From Paractinoplanes ferrugineus (GTDB lineage Bacteria; Actinomycetota; Actinomycetes; Mycobacteriales; Micromonosporaceae): 64,000 bases of DNA. The stretch lies in contig NZ_BOMM01000038.1 of assembly GCF_016862195.1 (NCBI RefSeq), positions 177,147 through 241,146 of the forward strand, written 5' to 3'. Positions 34,365-43,172 of the stretch are shown here, in pieces. Position numbers and translations under genes: made by a program. The notes under the pieces are model-generated. The model was not told the DNA's origin. It did no database searches and saw only the letters and a list, made by a program, of their open reading frames with translations. Within the stretch, counting starts at the first letter, position 1, and every line of letters starts with the position of its first letter.

Positions 34365-35378
34365 ATGCGGGACGAACCACTGCGCAAGCTCGGCTTCCTC
34401 ACCATCGGCCTCTTCGATCCGGCCGACCCCCGGGCCGGGCACGAATCCACGCTCGAGATCATCAAGCTTGGTGAAGATCTCGGTTTCGACACCGCCTGGG
34501 TGCGGCACCGCCATCTGCAATACGGCATCTCCTCTCCGGTCGCGGTGCTCGCCGCCGCCTCGCAGCGCACTTCCCGCATCGAGCTGGGCACCGCGGTCAT
34601 CCCGCTCGGCTGGGAGAACCCGCTGCGCCTGGCCGAGGACCTGGCCACCGTCGACGTGCTCGCGGGCGGCCGGCTCAACCCGGGCGTCAGCGTCGGGCCA
34701 CCCATGAACTACGACAAGGTGCGGTCCGCGCTCTACCCGCACACGTCCGAAGCCGAGGACTTCAGCTACGGCCGCGTCGAGCAACTGCTCTCGTTCGTCC
34801 GTGGTGAGCCCGCTACCGACTTCGCGGGCACCGAGGGATTCGAAGTGTTCTCCAACCGGGTCGAGCCGCACTCGCCCGGCCTCGGTAACCGGATGTGGTA
34901 CGGCGGTGCCAGCCTGAGGTCCGCTCAGTGGGCCGGCGAGAACCGGATGAATTTCCTGACGAGCAGCGTGGTCAAGGCCGAAGAGGCCGAGGACTTCGCC
35001 GAGATCCAGCTGTCACACATCCAGACGTTTCGCGCACACCACCCGGACGGCGACCGGGCCCGAGTCTCCCAAGGGCTTGTGGTCATCCCCACCGACAGCG
35101 CCGGGGAGGAACAGCGGCGACGTTATCAGGCGTACGTCGAGAAGCGCACCCCCCGTACCGCCACCCCCCAGGGACCGGCGCGGATGCTCTTCTCGATCGA
35201 TTACGTCGGCTCCTCGGCGCAGATCGCCGAGCAGTTGCGCGCCCACGCCGCCTTCCGCGAGGTGGACGAGGTCGCGTTCGCGCTGCCGTTCAGCTTCGAG
35301 CACGACGACTACGTGCAGATCCTCACCGACATCGCCACGAAACTGGGCCCGGCGCTGGGCTGGAAGCCCTCGGCCTAG
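34365..35378 (+). CDS. LLM-class flavin-dependent oxidoreductase
   Basis: This is a luciferase-like (beta/alpha)8 monooxygenase using FMNH2 or F420. Seen are DLGFDTAWVRHRHLQYG, RIELGTAVIPLGWENPLRLA and DVLAGGRLNPGVSVGPP. The 337 residues match the group called CE1758-like oxidoreductases, whose substrates are unknown. Control by the divergent MerR protein is likely. Its stop shares a CTAG with a broken minus-strand gene. Confidence 0.85.
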   Translation: MRDEPLRKLGFLTIGLFDPADPRAGHESTLEIIKLGEDLGFDTAWVRHRHLQYGISSPVAVLAAASQRTSRIELGTAVIPLGWENPLRLAEDLATVDVLAGGRLNPGVSVGPPMNYDKVRSALYPHTSEAEDFSYGRVEQLLSFVRGEPATDFAGTEGFEVFSNRVEPHSPGLGNRMWYGGASLRSAQWAGENRMNFLTSSVVKAEEAEDFAEIQLSHIQTFRAHHPDGDRARVSQGLVVIPTDSAGEEQRRRYQAYVEKRTPRTATPQGPARMLFSIDYVGSSAQIAEQLRAHAAFREVDEVAFALPFSFEHDDYVQILTDIATKLGPALGWKPSA

Positions 35379-35624
35379 AGCGCCGGCACCTGCACCGGCT
35401 GCCCGTCGAGAAGGTCACGGACCCCGACGAGGGCAGCCGGCCGGCCATCAGCACCAGTGCGCCGGTGCGTTGTCCACTTCGCCACTGATGGCGTCGTCCA
35501 CGGCGTACCCGGTCACTTCGTGGTCGCCCGGGAGCAGGAGCGGATCCCGTACCACCGCAAGCACCGCGGTCGCACCCAGCGCAACCGCCCCGACCACCCA
35601 TGGCCACCCGCGTTTTTTCGGCAT
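35375..35624 (-). pseudogene. Small membrane protein gene, apparently frameshifted
   Basis: From the ATG at 35624 the frame reads MPKKRGWPWVVGAVALGATA and on through a single membrane helix (residues about 8-24) to VTGYAVDDAISGEVDNA, then stops after 58 residues at 35448. In the next frame the text continues as GRPAALVGVRDLLDGQPVQV and ends at a TAG (35375-35377) inside the CTAG shared with the upstream convergent gene. Such shared stops mark real gene ends elsewhere in the window. One base gained or lost near 35450-35490 explains this. A genuine 58-residue protein or a sequencing error are alternatives. The family is unknown. Confidence 0.5.
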
Positions 35625-35756
35625 GCCGGCAACCCTAGGGACGGTCGGAACGCCGGCGCCTGAGTCGGCCTACTCAGCCGAGGTATAGGTAGCCCTACCC
35701 GAGAAGGGATACCAGCCGTAGGGACATCCCCGGCCGCCTCCAATAGCGTCTCACCC

Positions 35757-36057
35757 ATGACGACGACGACCATGACCAGGGCAGACGCCGCTGTGACGCT
35801 CCGCGCCATCAGCCGAGTCCACAGTCGTGGCAGCGCTGCGGTCCGGGCCGTCCGGATCGATCCGGGCAAGGTCGGCACGGTCGCTGACGCCGACGATCGG
35901 CTGCGCGCCGACGCGGTGGCCCACTCCGACGTGAACAACAAGATCACGGTGGTGGTGATGGGGCTCAGCGTCCGATACGCCTTGATCGGGGTGGTCAACT
36001 CGATAGTCATCGGCGCCTGGCAGCCCGTGAACAACCGGGTGGAGGTAGCGGGCAGAG
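35757..36057 (+). pseudogene. Remnant of an FtsX/MacB-type ABC transporter permease
   Basis: The frame from ATG 35757 includes DDRLRADAVAHSDVNNKITV and VVVMGLSVRYALIGVVNSIV. This matches the start of the last membrane helix and preceding loop of FtsX-like permeases, where (V)NxxVI(G/A)A is usual. The homology stops after IVIGAWQP, and the remaining helices and the rest of the transporter are absent. No ATPase is nearby. The open frame then runs on meaninglessly into the next gene. I infer a decayed fragment. Confidence 0.5.
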
Positions 36058-36105
36058 ATAGATGCTCATGGACATGTCGGGGGCGGGAGGACGAGAGTGG
36101 GCGTC

Positions 36106-37467
36106 ATGAGTCCGACTCGGCGCACGTTCATGGCGGTTTCCGCGGTGGCCATCACGGCCGGTGTTGCCGAACCGGCGGAGGCGGCCGGCCGGGGCGATCC
36201 GGAGTTGCGCGCCATGCTGCGGGAGATCGATCCTCGCCGGATCGAGGCGATCATCCGGCGGCTGGTGGCCTTCGGGACCCGGCACACCCTGTCGGCTCAG
36301 GACGATCCGGTCCGCGGGATCGGGGCGGCCCGCGACTGGCTCCAGGCCGAGATGCAGAAGTCCGCCGCTGCCTCCGGTGGGCGGATGACGGTGGCGCTCG
36401 ACTCGTTCATCCAGCCGGTGTCCAACCGGATACCGGCGCCGACCCGGATCACCAACGTGGTGGCCACGTTGCGCGGCAGCGTCACCCCGGAGCGGGTCTA
36501 CGTGGTGACCGGCCACTACGACTCGCGGGTCACCGACGTGCTGGATGCGACGAGCGACGCCCCCGGCGCCGACGACGACGCCTCGGGGGTGGCGGTGGTG
36601 CTCGAGCTGGTGCGGGTGATGGCGACCCGGGCGCCGGCCGCGACGATCGTCTTCGCCGCGGTGGCGGCCGAGGAACAGGGGCTGTACGGCTCCGATCACC
36701 TGGCGCAGACGTTCAAGGACCAGGGCGCCGATGTGCAGGCGATGTTCAGCAACGACATCGTCGGCACCGGCAACGCGCACGACGGCACGCCGGACGACTC
36801 GCGTACGGTCCGGTTGTTCGTCGAAGGCGTGCCGACGGCCGAGACCGCGGCGGAGGCCGACATCCGCCGGAGTGTGGGCGGTGAGAACGACGGGCCGTCC
36901 CGGCAACTCGGCCGGTTCGTGGCGGCTGCCGCACCGGAGTCGTTGACCGGCATGCGGGTGCGCCAGATCTGGCGGCGCGACCGCTACCTGCGCGGAAGCG
37001 ACCACATCTCGTTCCTGCTGCGCGGCTACCCGGCGGCCCGGTTCACCGAGCCGCGCGAGAACTTCGCCCACGAACACCAGGACGTGCGGGTGGTGGACGG
37101 CGTGCAGTACGGCGACCTGATCGAGTTCTGCGACTTCGCCTACATCGCCCGGGTGGCCCGCACCAACGCGGCCGCCCTGTGGTCACTGGCGCAGGCGCCC
37201 GGCACCCCGAAAGGCGTGGTGATCGACACGACCCAGCTGACGAACGAGACGACCCTGCGCTGGCAGCCCAACCCCGAGCCCGACGTGTCCGGTTATGAGC
37301 TGGTGTGGCGCGAGACCACCGCCGCCGACTGGACGCACTGCCTGCCGGTCGGCAACCTCACCACCGCGACGGTCGACCTCTCCAAGGACAACGTCTTCTT
37401 CGGAGTTCGAGCCGTCGACCGAGCCGGCAACCGCAGCCCGGTCGCGGCCCCTCAGCCGTCCAGTTGA
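36106..37467 (+). CDS. Secreted M28-family metallopeptidase with C-terminal Fn3-like domain
   Basis: The N-terminus MSPTRRTFMAVSAVAITAGV has a twin-arginine (TRRTFM) export signal, so the folded enzyme leaves the cell. The peptidase core has two-zinc aminopeptidase ligands in VVTGHYDSRV, GADDDASGVAVV and VAAEEQGLYGS (catalytic Glu-Glu), and the late His in ENFAHEHQ. Residues about 370-450 look like a fibronectin type III domain (NPEPDVSGYELVWRE). ATG 36106 is chosen over GTG 36097. An aminopeptidase role is likely; the substrate is unknown. Confidence 0.86.
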   Translation: MSPTRRTFMAVSAVAITAGVAEPAEAAGRGDPELRAMLREIDPRRIEAIIRRLVAFGTRHTLSAQDDPVRGIGAARDWLQAEMQKSAAASGGRMTVALDSFIQPVSNRIPAPTRITNVVATLRGSVTPERVYVVTGHYDSRVTDVLDATSDAPGADDDASGVAVVLELVRVMATRAPAATIVFAAVAAEEQGLYGSDHLAQTFKDQGADVQAMFSNDIVGTGNAHDGTPDDSRTVRLFVEGVPTAETAAEADIRRSVGGENDGPSRQLGRFVAAAAPESLTGMRVRQIWRRDRYLRGSDHISFLLRGYPAARFTEPRENFAHEHQDVRVVDGVQYGDLIEFCDFAYIARVARTNAAALWSLAQAPGTPKGVVIDTTQLTNETTLRWQPNPEPDVSGYELVWRETTAADWTHCLPVGNLTTATVDLSKDNVFFGVRAVDRAGNRSPVAAPQPSS

Positions 37468-37593
37468 TGGCGCCACGTCGCGGCCCGTCGACCGGGCTGC
37501 AGAAGTGCTGGGCAGACCGTTGGATGGTCGAGGTGCAGTCGGGTTTTGCGCAGTCGTGACCTTGACCGTGCATGGCGGTGACACGATGACGGA

Positions 37594-38661
37594 ATGACTG
37601 TCGATTACACGGTTCGCCTTCGGTTCGGGGAGACGTCGCGGGAGGCGGCGACACACACCAACCTCTCCGCGGTCCGGCTCGACGGGCATGTGCTCTGGAT
37701 CGCGGGAGACGAGACGGCGACCGTGGAACGGTTGATGGCCGACGACCCGCAGAAGGCCGGCGAGTTCGGCGACGAGACGTCGTTCCGGCTGGCCGACTTC
37801 GTGGACCTGCCGGGCGACGACGCCGACGAGGAAGCCGACGTCGAAGGGCTGGCCCGCACCGAGAACTTTCTCTGGGCGGTCGGCTCCCACAGCCTGCGCC
37901 GCAAACAGATCAAAGAGCAGCACGCGGGCGGCAAGGCTTTGAAACGGCTGGCGCGGGTCGAGGGTCAGGGCAACCGGCAGATTCTCGTACGCGTCCCGAT
38001 CGTCGACGTCGACGGCGTCCCCACACCGGTGCGCGAGACGGTGGTCGACGGCGTGCGCCACCGGGCGGCGGCGTTGAGTCGCCGGGACAACATCCGTTCG
38101 CTGCTGCGCGACGACGAGCACCTGGCGCCCTTCCTGCCGATTCCGGGCAAGGACAACGGCCTCGACATCGAAGGCATCGCGGTCCGGGGCGACCGGGTCT
38201 ACCTCGGTCTGCGGGGGCCGGTGCTGCGTGGTTGGGCGTTCGTGCTGGAGCTGCGGCCGTACGTGGAGGACCACGACCCCGACCGGCTACGTTTGCGCGA
38301 CTTCCACGACGGCGAGCCGTACCGCAAGCATGTGCTCGACCTGGAGGGTCTGGGCGTGCGGGACCTCTGCCCCGACGGCGACGACCTGCTGATCCTCGCC
38401 GGCCCGACGATGGACCTGGACGGCCCGGTCCGTATCTACCGCTGGCACGGCGCCGCGCGGCTGGACACCCCGCAGATCGTCCGGGGCGACCTGATCAGCC
38501 GAGAGTTGGACCTGACCTTCGGCGAGGGCGACGACCACGCCGAAGGCATCAGCATGCTTGGCGACGACCGCGTGCTGGTCGTCTACGACAGCCCGGCCCG
38601 CGCCCGCCTGACCGACGACGGCTGCGTGATCGCCGACGTCCTGCTCCTCCCCGGCCGCTAA
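37594..38661 (+). CDS. DUF3616-family protein
   Basis: This 355-residue soluble protein has repeated beta-strand patterns (LSAVRLDGHVLWIAGDET, VEGLARTENFLWAVGSHS, IEGIAVRGDRVYLGLRGP, HAEGISMLGDDRVLVVYD). That suits a beta-propeller fold with a recurring E-G-(I/L)-A/S motif. This matches DUF3616 proteins, which have no established function. No signal peptide is seen. It stands alone between a peptidase and a repeat region. Confidence 0.72.
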   Translation: MTVDYTVRLRFGETSREAATHTNLSAVRLDGHVLWIAGDETATVERLMADDPQKAGEFGDETSFRLADFVDLPGDDADEEADVEGLARTENFLWAVGSHSLRRKQIKEQHAGGKALKRLARVEGQGNRQILVRVPIVDVDGVPTPVRETVVDGVRHRAAALSRRDNIRSLLRDDEHLAPFLPIPGKDNGLDIEGIAVRGDRVYLGLRGPVLRGWAFVLELRPYVEDHDPDRLRLRDFHDGEPYRKHVLDLEGLGVRDLCPDGDDLLILAGPTMDLDGPVRIYRWHGAARLDTPQIVRGDLISRELDLTFGEGDDHAEGISMLGDDRVLVVYDSPARARLTDDGCVIADVLLLPGR

Positions 38662-38710
38662 CGCACGGCGGGTCAGCGGCGGCTCGCCACACGCCACGCC
38701 GCCGCGCTTT

Positions 38711-38806
38711 GCGAAGGCCGCGTCTTGCGAAGGCCGCGTCTTGCGAAGGCCGCGTCTTGCGAAGGCCGCGTCTTGCGAAGGCCGCGCTTTGCGAAGGCCG
38801 CGCCCG
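38711..38806 (+). repeat. Six tandem copies of a 16-base GC-rich repeat
   Basis: The unit GCGAAGGCCGCGTCTT starts at 38711, 38727, 38743, 38759, 38775 and 38791. The fifth copy ends in GCTTT and the sixth in GCCCG. A period of 16 shifts the reading frame each time, so it is not a coding repeat. There are no spacers, so it is not a CRISPR array. It is in the 352-base gap between two convergent genes, which otherwise holds nothing recognisable. Confidence 0.9.
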
Positions 38807-38857
38807 AGAGGGCGCGGCCCGGAAGGCTAGGCGCTGGGAAGGCGACGCGTCCGAGTA

Positions 38858-38942
38858 GGCGCGGCCCGGAAGGCGCGGCCCGGAAGGCGCGGCCCGGAAG
38901 GCGCGGCCCGGAAGGCGCGGCCCGGAAGGCGCGGCCCGGGAG
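38858..38942 (+). repeat. Tandem 14-base GC-rich repeat, five full copies plus partials
   Basis: The unit GGCGCGGCCCGGAA repeats at 38858, 38872, 38886, 38900 and 38914, then degenerates (CCCGGGAGG). A stray copy lies at about 38810. It is a second repeat family in the same gap as the 16-base repeat. The unit contains the palindrome-like GGCGCGGCC core. Slippage during replication explains its growth. Confidence 0.88.
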
Positions 38943-39013
38943 GCGGGCGCTGGGAAGGCGCGGCGTGGTGGGCGGGCGGAGGGCGGGAAGGCGCGGCGTG
39001 GTGGGAGGGGGAG

Positions 39014-39721
39014 TCAGCTGACTGCGGTGTCGACGCCGGGCTCGTGGGGGCCCAGGAAGACCGGGTCCCGGTGGGAGAGCACGTCGAAGGCGGCCTTGAC
39101 CACGGCGCCTCGTTCGCGGATCACCGAGTTGCGCCACGGGGTGGTATAGATGCGGACTGTGTCGTCGCCTACGCCCACCGCGTTGATGCCCAGGTTGCGA
39201 CAGAGGGTGATGGCTCGTTTCACGTGGTAGCTCTGGGTCACCACGATGGCTCGGTCCACGCCGAAGATGCGGCGGGCCCGGGAGCACGAGTCGTAGGTGT
39301 CGAAGCCGGCGTAGTCGAGGACCACCTGGGACGCCGGCACGCCTCGGGCGACCAGGTAGACCTGCATGGCGCCGGGCTCGTCGTAGGCCCAGCGGCTGTG
39401 GTCGCCGGAGACCAGGATGGCCCGGACCTTGCCGGCCTCGTACAGGCGCCACGCGATGTCCAGGCGGGCGGCCAGGAACGGCGAGGGCCGGCCGTCGTCG
39501 TACACCTGCGCGCCGAGCACCAGGGCCACCGGCGCCTGCGGCACGGAGGCCTCGTCGTACACCCGGCCGGCGGCGCCGTCCTGCACCCAGAGTGAGGAAG
39601 CGGCGAGGGTGAGCACGGCGAGTGTGCCGCCAGCAGCACCGAGCGTCACGAGGCGGCGGCAGAAACGGAACAGCAGGTACGGGAGCGGCACCCGGCTGAC
39701 GATGCCATTCCGTGTCAACAT
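39014..39721 (-). CDS. SanA/YdcF-like DUF218 membrane protein
   Basis: One membrane helix (residues about 26-46) anchors an outward DUF218 domain. Motifs are VALVLGAQVYDDGRPSPFL, AILVSGDHSRWAYDEPGAM and AIVVTQSYHVKRAI, as in E. coli SanA, linked to envelope barrier function and vancomycin tolerance. The ATG at 39721 gives 235 residues; one at 39736 is possible. Its start is only 6 bases from the start of the divergent acetyltransferase. Confidence 0.8.
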   Translation of the reverse strand: MLTRNGIVSRVPLPYLLFRFCRRLVTLGAAGGTLAVLTLAASSLWVQDGAAGRVYDEASVPQAPVALVLGAQVYDDGRPSPFLAARLDIAWRLYEAGKVRAILVSGDHSRWAYDEPGAMQVYLVARGVPASQVVLDYAGFDTYDSCSRARRIFGVDRAIVVTQSYHVKRAITLCRNLGINAVGVGDDTVRIYTTPWRNSVIRERGAVVKAAFDVLSHRDPVFLGPHEPGVDTAVS

Positions 39722-39727
39722 GTCCAG

Positions 39728-40420
39728 ATGCTCCATGACATCGATGACCCCCTGATGCTTTGGGCTGCCGAGCAGCCGGGGGCGCGATTCTGGATCCGCT
39801 CCGGCGCGATGGCGGTGGCCTGCGCCGACCTGTGCCGACGGGACCGGCTCGCGATCCACGGCGAGGCGGCGGCGGTGGCGACGCTGCTGCGCGACGAGGT
39901 GCTGCCCGACGTCGGCCCGACATATCGGCCGGTGGGCAGTGAGCAGCTGGTCGTCGAGGTGGCCGCGCTCGTGCCCGAGCTGACGGTGGCCGGCCGGTTC
40001 GCCTGGATGGACGTGGCCGGGCAGGTCGACCGCAAGCAGGCGGGGCGCTGGCTGTTCGAGGACGAGCTGACCGACGTGACAGCGCTGATCGACGCGTATT
40101 TCCCGAAGTCGTACGCCCGGCCCGGGGGCAGCGGTGTCCACCGGTGGGCGGGGATCCAGGACAGCAACGGCACGTTGTTCGCCGCGGCGGCCGACGCGTG
40201 GACCACCCCGGCGGTCGGGTTCCTGGCCGGGGTGGTCACCCATCCATCGGTGCGCGGGCGGGGCCTGGCCCAGGCGATCTGCGCGTACGTGACCAACGAG
40301 CTGGCGGCGGGACGCACCCGGGTCGCGCTGTTCGCCGACTACGAGAACGTGGCGGCGATCAGCGCGTACCGCAAGCTGGGTTTTGATCTGCGGCCGCTGG
40401 CCGCGGCCCGGCTCGGCTAG
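39728..40420 (+). CDS. GNAT-family N-acetyltransferase
   Basis: Residues about 130-230 form the acetyl-CoA-binding fold with VVTHPSVRGRGLAQAICAYV (the R-G-x-G-x-A pyrophosphate loop) and then DYENVAAISAYRKLGFDLRP. The N-terminal half is a less conserved extension of the kind seen in FR47-like acetyltransferases. The substrate is unknown. It is divergent from the DUF218 gene and shares its stop CTAG with the GH3 gene. Confidence 0.83.
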   Translation: MLHDIDDPLMLWAAEQPGARFWIRSGAMAVACADLCRRDRLAIHGEAAAVATLLRDEVLPDVGPTYRPVGSEQLVVEVAALVPELTVAGRFAWMDVAGQVDRKQAGRWLFEDELTDVTALIDAYFPKSYARPGGSGVHRWAGIQDSNGTLFAAAADAWTTPAVGFLAGVVTHPSVRGRGLAQAICAYVTNELAAGRTRVALFADYENVAAISAYRKLGFDLRPLAAARLG

Positions 40421-42645
40421 AGCCGGAAGCCCGCTTTGAGCAGGTCGCGGTCGCGCGAGGACGGGCCGACCTGGAGCTCGAAGTCGCCCGGCTCGACCAC
40501 CCGTCGGCCGTCCGCGGTGACCAGCGTGCAGGCCGACGCCGGCAGTTCGAGGTCGACCGTGATCGACTCGCCCACCGGCACGGTGACCTGCTTGTAGGCC
40601 TTCAGCTCGCGCACCGCCCAGGTCACGCTGGTGACGAGGTCACTGACGTACACCTGGATCGTCTCGAACGACGGCCTGGTGCCCTCGTTGCGCAGCGTGA
40701 CGGACGCCTTGACCAGGTCGCCGTCGACCGAGACGGACAAGTCCGAATAGGTGACCGGGCTGTAGGAAAGGCCTTCGCCGAAGACGAACAGCGGGTCCTG
40801 GGTGAGGTCGGCGTAGCGGGTGCCGTGCTGGCCGCGGATCTGGTTGTAGTAGACCGGCTGCTGGCCGACGTGCCGCGGCACCGACAGCGGCATCCTGCCG
40901 GTCGGCTCGATCAGGCCGAGGATCAGCTCGGCGATCGCCCGGCCGCCGCGCATGCCCGGGTTGAAGGCCTGGATGACCGCCGCCGCGTCGAGCACCGACG
41001 GGGGCAGCACGCAGGGCTTCGAGTTCATCAGCACGACGATCATCGGGGTCTTGGTGGCCGCGATCGCGTCCAGCAGCGCGATTTGACCGCCCTGCAGCTC
41101 CAGCGTCGCGGTCGACTTGTGCTCACCGGTCAGGTTGACCGTGTCGCCGACCACCACGATCGCGTAGTCGGCGCGGATCGCCTCGGCGCGGGCCAGGGCG
41201 ATGAGATGTTCGTCGACCGGGGCGCCCTGCGAGATCGGCGGCCGGGGCTGGCCGTCGGGGAAGGTTTCGCCCTCCGGGTCGGCCACCAGGCGCTCGATGT
41301 CGGCGCCCCGCGAGTGGGTGATGTCCCAGCGCTGCGGCGCGACCGCCCGGAAACCGTCGAGCACCGTCTCGGTCATCTCGCGCGGGTGGCCGTCGGGCAT
41401 CCAGTCGACCTGACCCGAGTTGCCGGCCCAGTCACCGAGCTGGGCGGACACGTCGTCGGCGTTGGGGCCGATGATCGCGATGCGCTTGAAAGCGCTCTCC
41501 GGATCGAGCGGAAGAGCCCCGCTGTTGCGCAGCAGCACCAGCGCCCGGCGGGCGGTCTCGAGGTTGAGCTCCTGGTGCGCCTCGCTGCCGATCATCTGTT
41601 GGCGGGCCGGGTCGGGTGCGCGGGGGTTCTCGAACAGCCCCATCGAGAACTTCAGCCGCAGGAGGCGGCGGACCGCCCCGTCGATGTCCTCCTCGGCGAG
41701 CAGGCCGCGGTCGATGGCCTCCTGGGCGCCCTCGAAGAACCCCGGCGTCGTCATGACCAGGTCGTTGCCGGCCTTGACGGCGAGCGCGGCGGCCTCCGCG
41801 TAGTCGGCGCAGACCCGCTGCTCCCAGACCATGCGGCCGACGTTGTCCCAGTCGGTGACGAGCGTGCCGGCGAAGCCCCACTCGCCCTTCAACACGTCGT
41901 TGAGCAGCCACTTGTTGGCGGTGATCGGCACGCCGTCCATCGATTGGTAGCCGAGCATGAAGACCTCGCAGCCCTCGCGCGCCACCCGCTCGAACGGCGG
42001 GAGGAACCACGAGCGCAGCTTGCGCCGGCTGATGTCGGCCTCGCTGGCGTCCCGGCCACCCTGCGTCTCCGAGTAACCGGCGAAGTGCTTGGCGGTGGCC
42101 AGGATGCCGGTCGGGTCGGACAGGCCGCCGCCCTGGTAGCCGCGGACCATCGCGGCACCCAGCTCGCCGATCAGGAACGGGTCCTCGCCGAACGTCTCGT
42201 CGGTGCGGCCCCAGCGCAGGTCACGGGTGATGCACAGGACGGGGGAGAAGGTCTGGTGGATGCCGGTCGCGGCGACCTCGAGGGCGGTGACCCGGGCCAC
42301 CCGCTCGATCAGGGCGGGGTCCCAGGTCGCCGCCATCGCGAGCTGCGTCGGGAAGATCGTGGCGCCCGGCCAGAACGAGTGGCCGTGGATGCAGTCCTCG
42401 GCGGTGAGCAGCGGGATCTGCAGCCGGGTCTTGGCGACCAGGTCGATCGCCTCCAGCATCTTCGCCGGCGACGTGTGCAGGATCGAGCCGGCCAGCTTCT
42501 CGCTGACGATCTCCTTCACGTCGCCGCGGGCATCCAGCTGGAGCATCTGCCCGACCTTCTCCGGCAAGGTCATCCGGGAGAGCAGATCCTCGACCCGCTC
42601 GTTGACTGGCAGGTCTGGATCCCGGTACGGGACATCAGCGGGCAC
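40417..42645 (-). CDS. Glycoside hydrolase family 3 (beta-glucosidase type), cytoplasmic
   Basis: A retaining glycosidase of 742 residues without signal peptide, so it probably acts on imported oligosaccharides. The N-terminal barrel has LRWGRTDETFGEDPFLIGEL, ATAKHFAGYSETQGGRDASE and the nucleophile Asp in GFAGTLVTDWDNV. The middle alpha/beta sandwich has IAIIGPNADDV. The C-terminal Fn3-like domain ends with VEPGDFELQVGPSSRD. The GTG start follows GGAGG. Two palindromes upstream may be the operator. No transporter or regulator is adjacent. Confidence 0.92.
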   Translation of the reverse strand: MPADVPYRDPDLPVNERVEDLLSRMTLPEKVGQMLQLDARGDVKEIVSEKLAGSILHTSPAKMLEAIDLVAKTRLQIPLLTAEDCIHGHSFWPGATIFPTQLAMAATWDPALIERVARVTALEVAATGIHQTFSPVLCITRDLRWGRTDETFGEDPFLIGELGAAMVRGYQGGGLSDPTGILATAKHFAGYSETQGGRDASEADISRRKLRSWFLPPFERVAREGCEVFMLGYQSMDGVPITANKWLLNDVLKGEWGFAGTLVTDWDNVGRMVWEQRVCADYAEAAALAVKAGNDLVMTTPGFFEGAQEAIDRGLLAEEDIDGAVRRLLRLKFSMGLFENPRAPDPARQQMIGSEAHQELNLETARRALVLLRNSGALPLDPESAFKRIAIIGPNADDVSAQLGDWAGNSGQVDWMPDGHPREMTETVLDGFRAVAPQRWDITHSRGADIERLVADPEGETFPDGQPRPPISQGAPVDEHLIALARAEAIRADYAIVVVGDTVNLTGEHKSTATLELQGGQIALLDAIAATKTPMIVVLMNSKPCVLPPSVLDAAAVIQAFNPGMRGGRAIAELILGLIEPTGRMPLSVPRHVGQQPVYYNQIRGQHGTRYADLTQDPLFVFGEGLSYSPVTYSDLSVSVDGDLVKASVTLRNEGTRPSFETIQVYVSDLVTSVTWAVRELKAYKQVTVPVGESITVDLELPASACTLVTADGRRVVEPGDFELQVGPSSRDRDLLKAGFRL

Positions 42646-42715
42646 TCGTGCCTCCGGTCGTCACGACCGCGGTGGCACGGTCAGTGGAACGCTAACAACC
42701 GGCAGTCTTCCAGGA

Positions 42716-42752
42716 CGGAACCGGTTCCGGCACCCCGTATCGGTTCCGGAAC
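42716..42752 (-). promoter_or_regulatory. Paired palindromes upstream of the GH3 gene
   Basis: CGGAACCGGTTCCG (42716-42729) is a perfect 14-base palindrome, and GTTCCGGAAC (42743-42752) a perfect 10-base one. The shared CGGTTCCGG strings are 20 bases apart, about two helical turns. The CG-centred palindrome is typical of LacI-family operators controlling sugar genes. No LacI gene is in the window. The protein is inferred. Confidence 0.6.
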
Positions 42753-42759
42753 TGTTCAC

Positions 42760-43005
42760 TCAGCTATCAGAATCACTTTCATCGATGCTTGGGACCTCGA
42801 AGCCTGCCGCGGTGATCGCGTCGAGCCGAGCTTGTTCGGCTTCCTTCTCACGTTCCACCAGCGTGGCATATTCCACCAGAGCTGACGGGTCTTCGGCGTC
42901 TTCGAGGCGGTCGAAGAAGCGCTGCGTGACGCGGACTGCCTCGGCGTAGGCCGCGGCCGTCGCCCGGACCGTGATGATCGACTTATCTGTCATGCGGTCA
43001 GTCAT
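42760..43005 (-). CDS. Small charged hypothetical protein
   Basis: An 81-residue, strongly helical, acidic protein (DRLEDAEDPSALVEYATLVE, then KEAEQARLDAITAAGFEVPS, ending in ESDSDS). No signal or membrane segment and no recognised domain. The start may be ATG 43005 or ATG 42993. Its coding bias is lower in GC than its neighbours. It could be an antitoxin-like or regulatory protein, but nothing in the sequence proves this. Confidence 0.5.
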   Translation of the reverse strand: MTDRMTDKSIITVRATAAAYAEAVRVTQRFFDRLEDAEDPSALVEYATLVEREKEAEQARLDAITAAGFEVPSIDESDSDS

Positions 43006-43172
43006 ATCACCAGAACTGGAGATCGACCGTCTTGGCCGGACTACTCTGCTCGTAGTGGGCCGGTCGAGCCCGGCGGCGGCCCGATCACGCCCTCGGCCCT
43101 GGCCCGGCGGCGCGGTGGCTCGACATCGGACGGTCGATCGCGGTTGCGGCTCCGGGGCGATCTATCTCACCG

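Noticed and set aside
38711..38942. Tandem repeats as a CRISPR array
   Set aside because: Repeats are contiguous with no unique spacers, and no cas gene is in the window.
39722..40243. A long N-terminal extension of the DUF218 protein
   Set aside because: The extension is antisense to the acetyltransferase gene and adds no sensible sequence. The family start fits the ATG at 39721.
40825..42885. A 686-codon plus-strand open frame opposite the GH3 gene
   Set aside because: GH3 motifs on the minus strand are complete, and the plus frame shows only codon-mirror composition.
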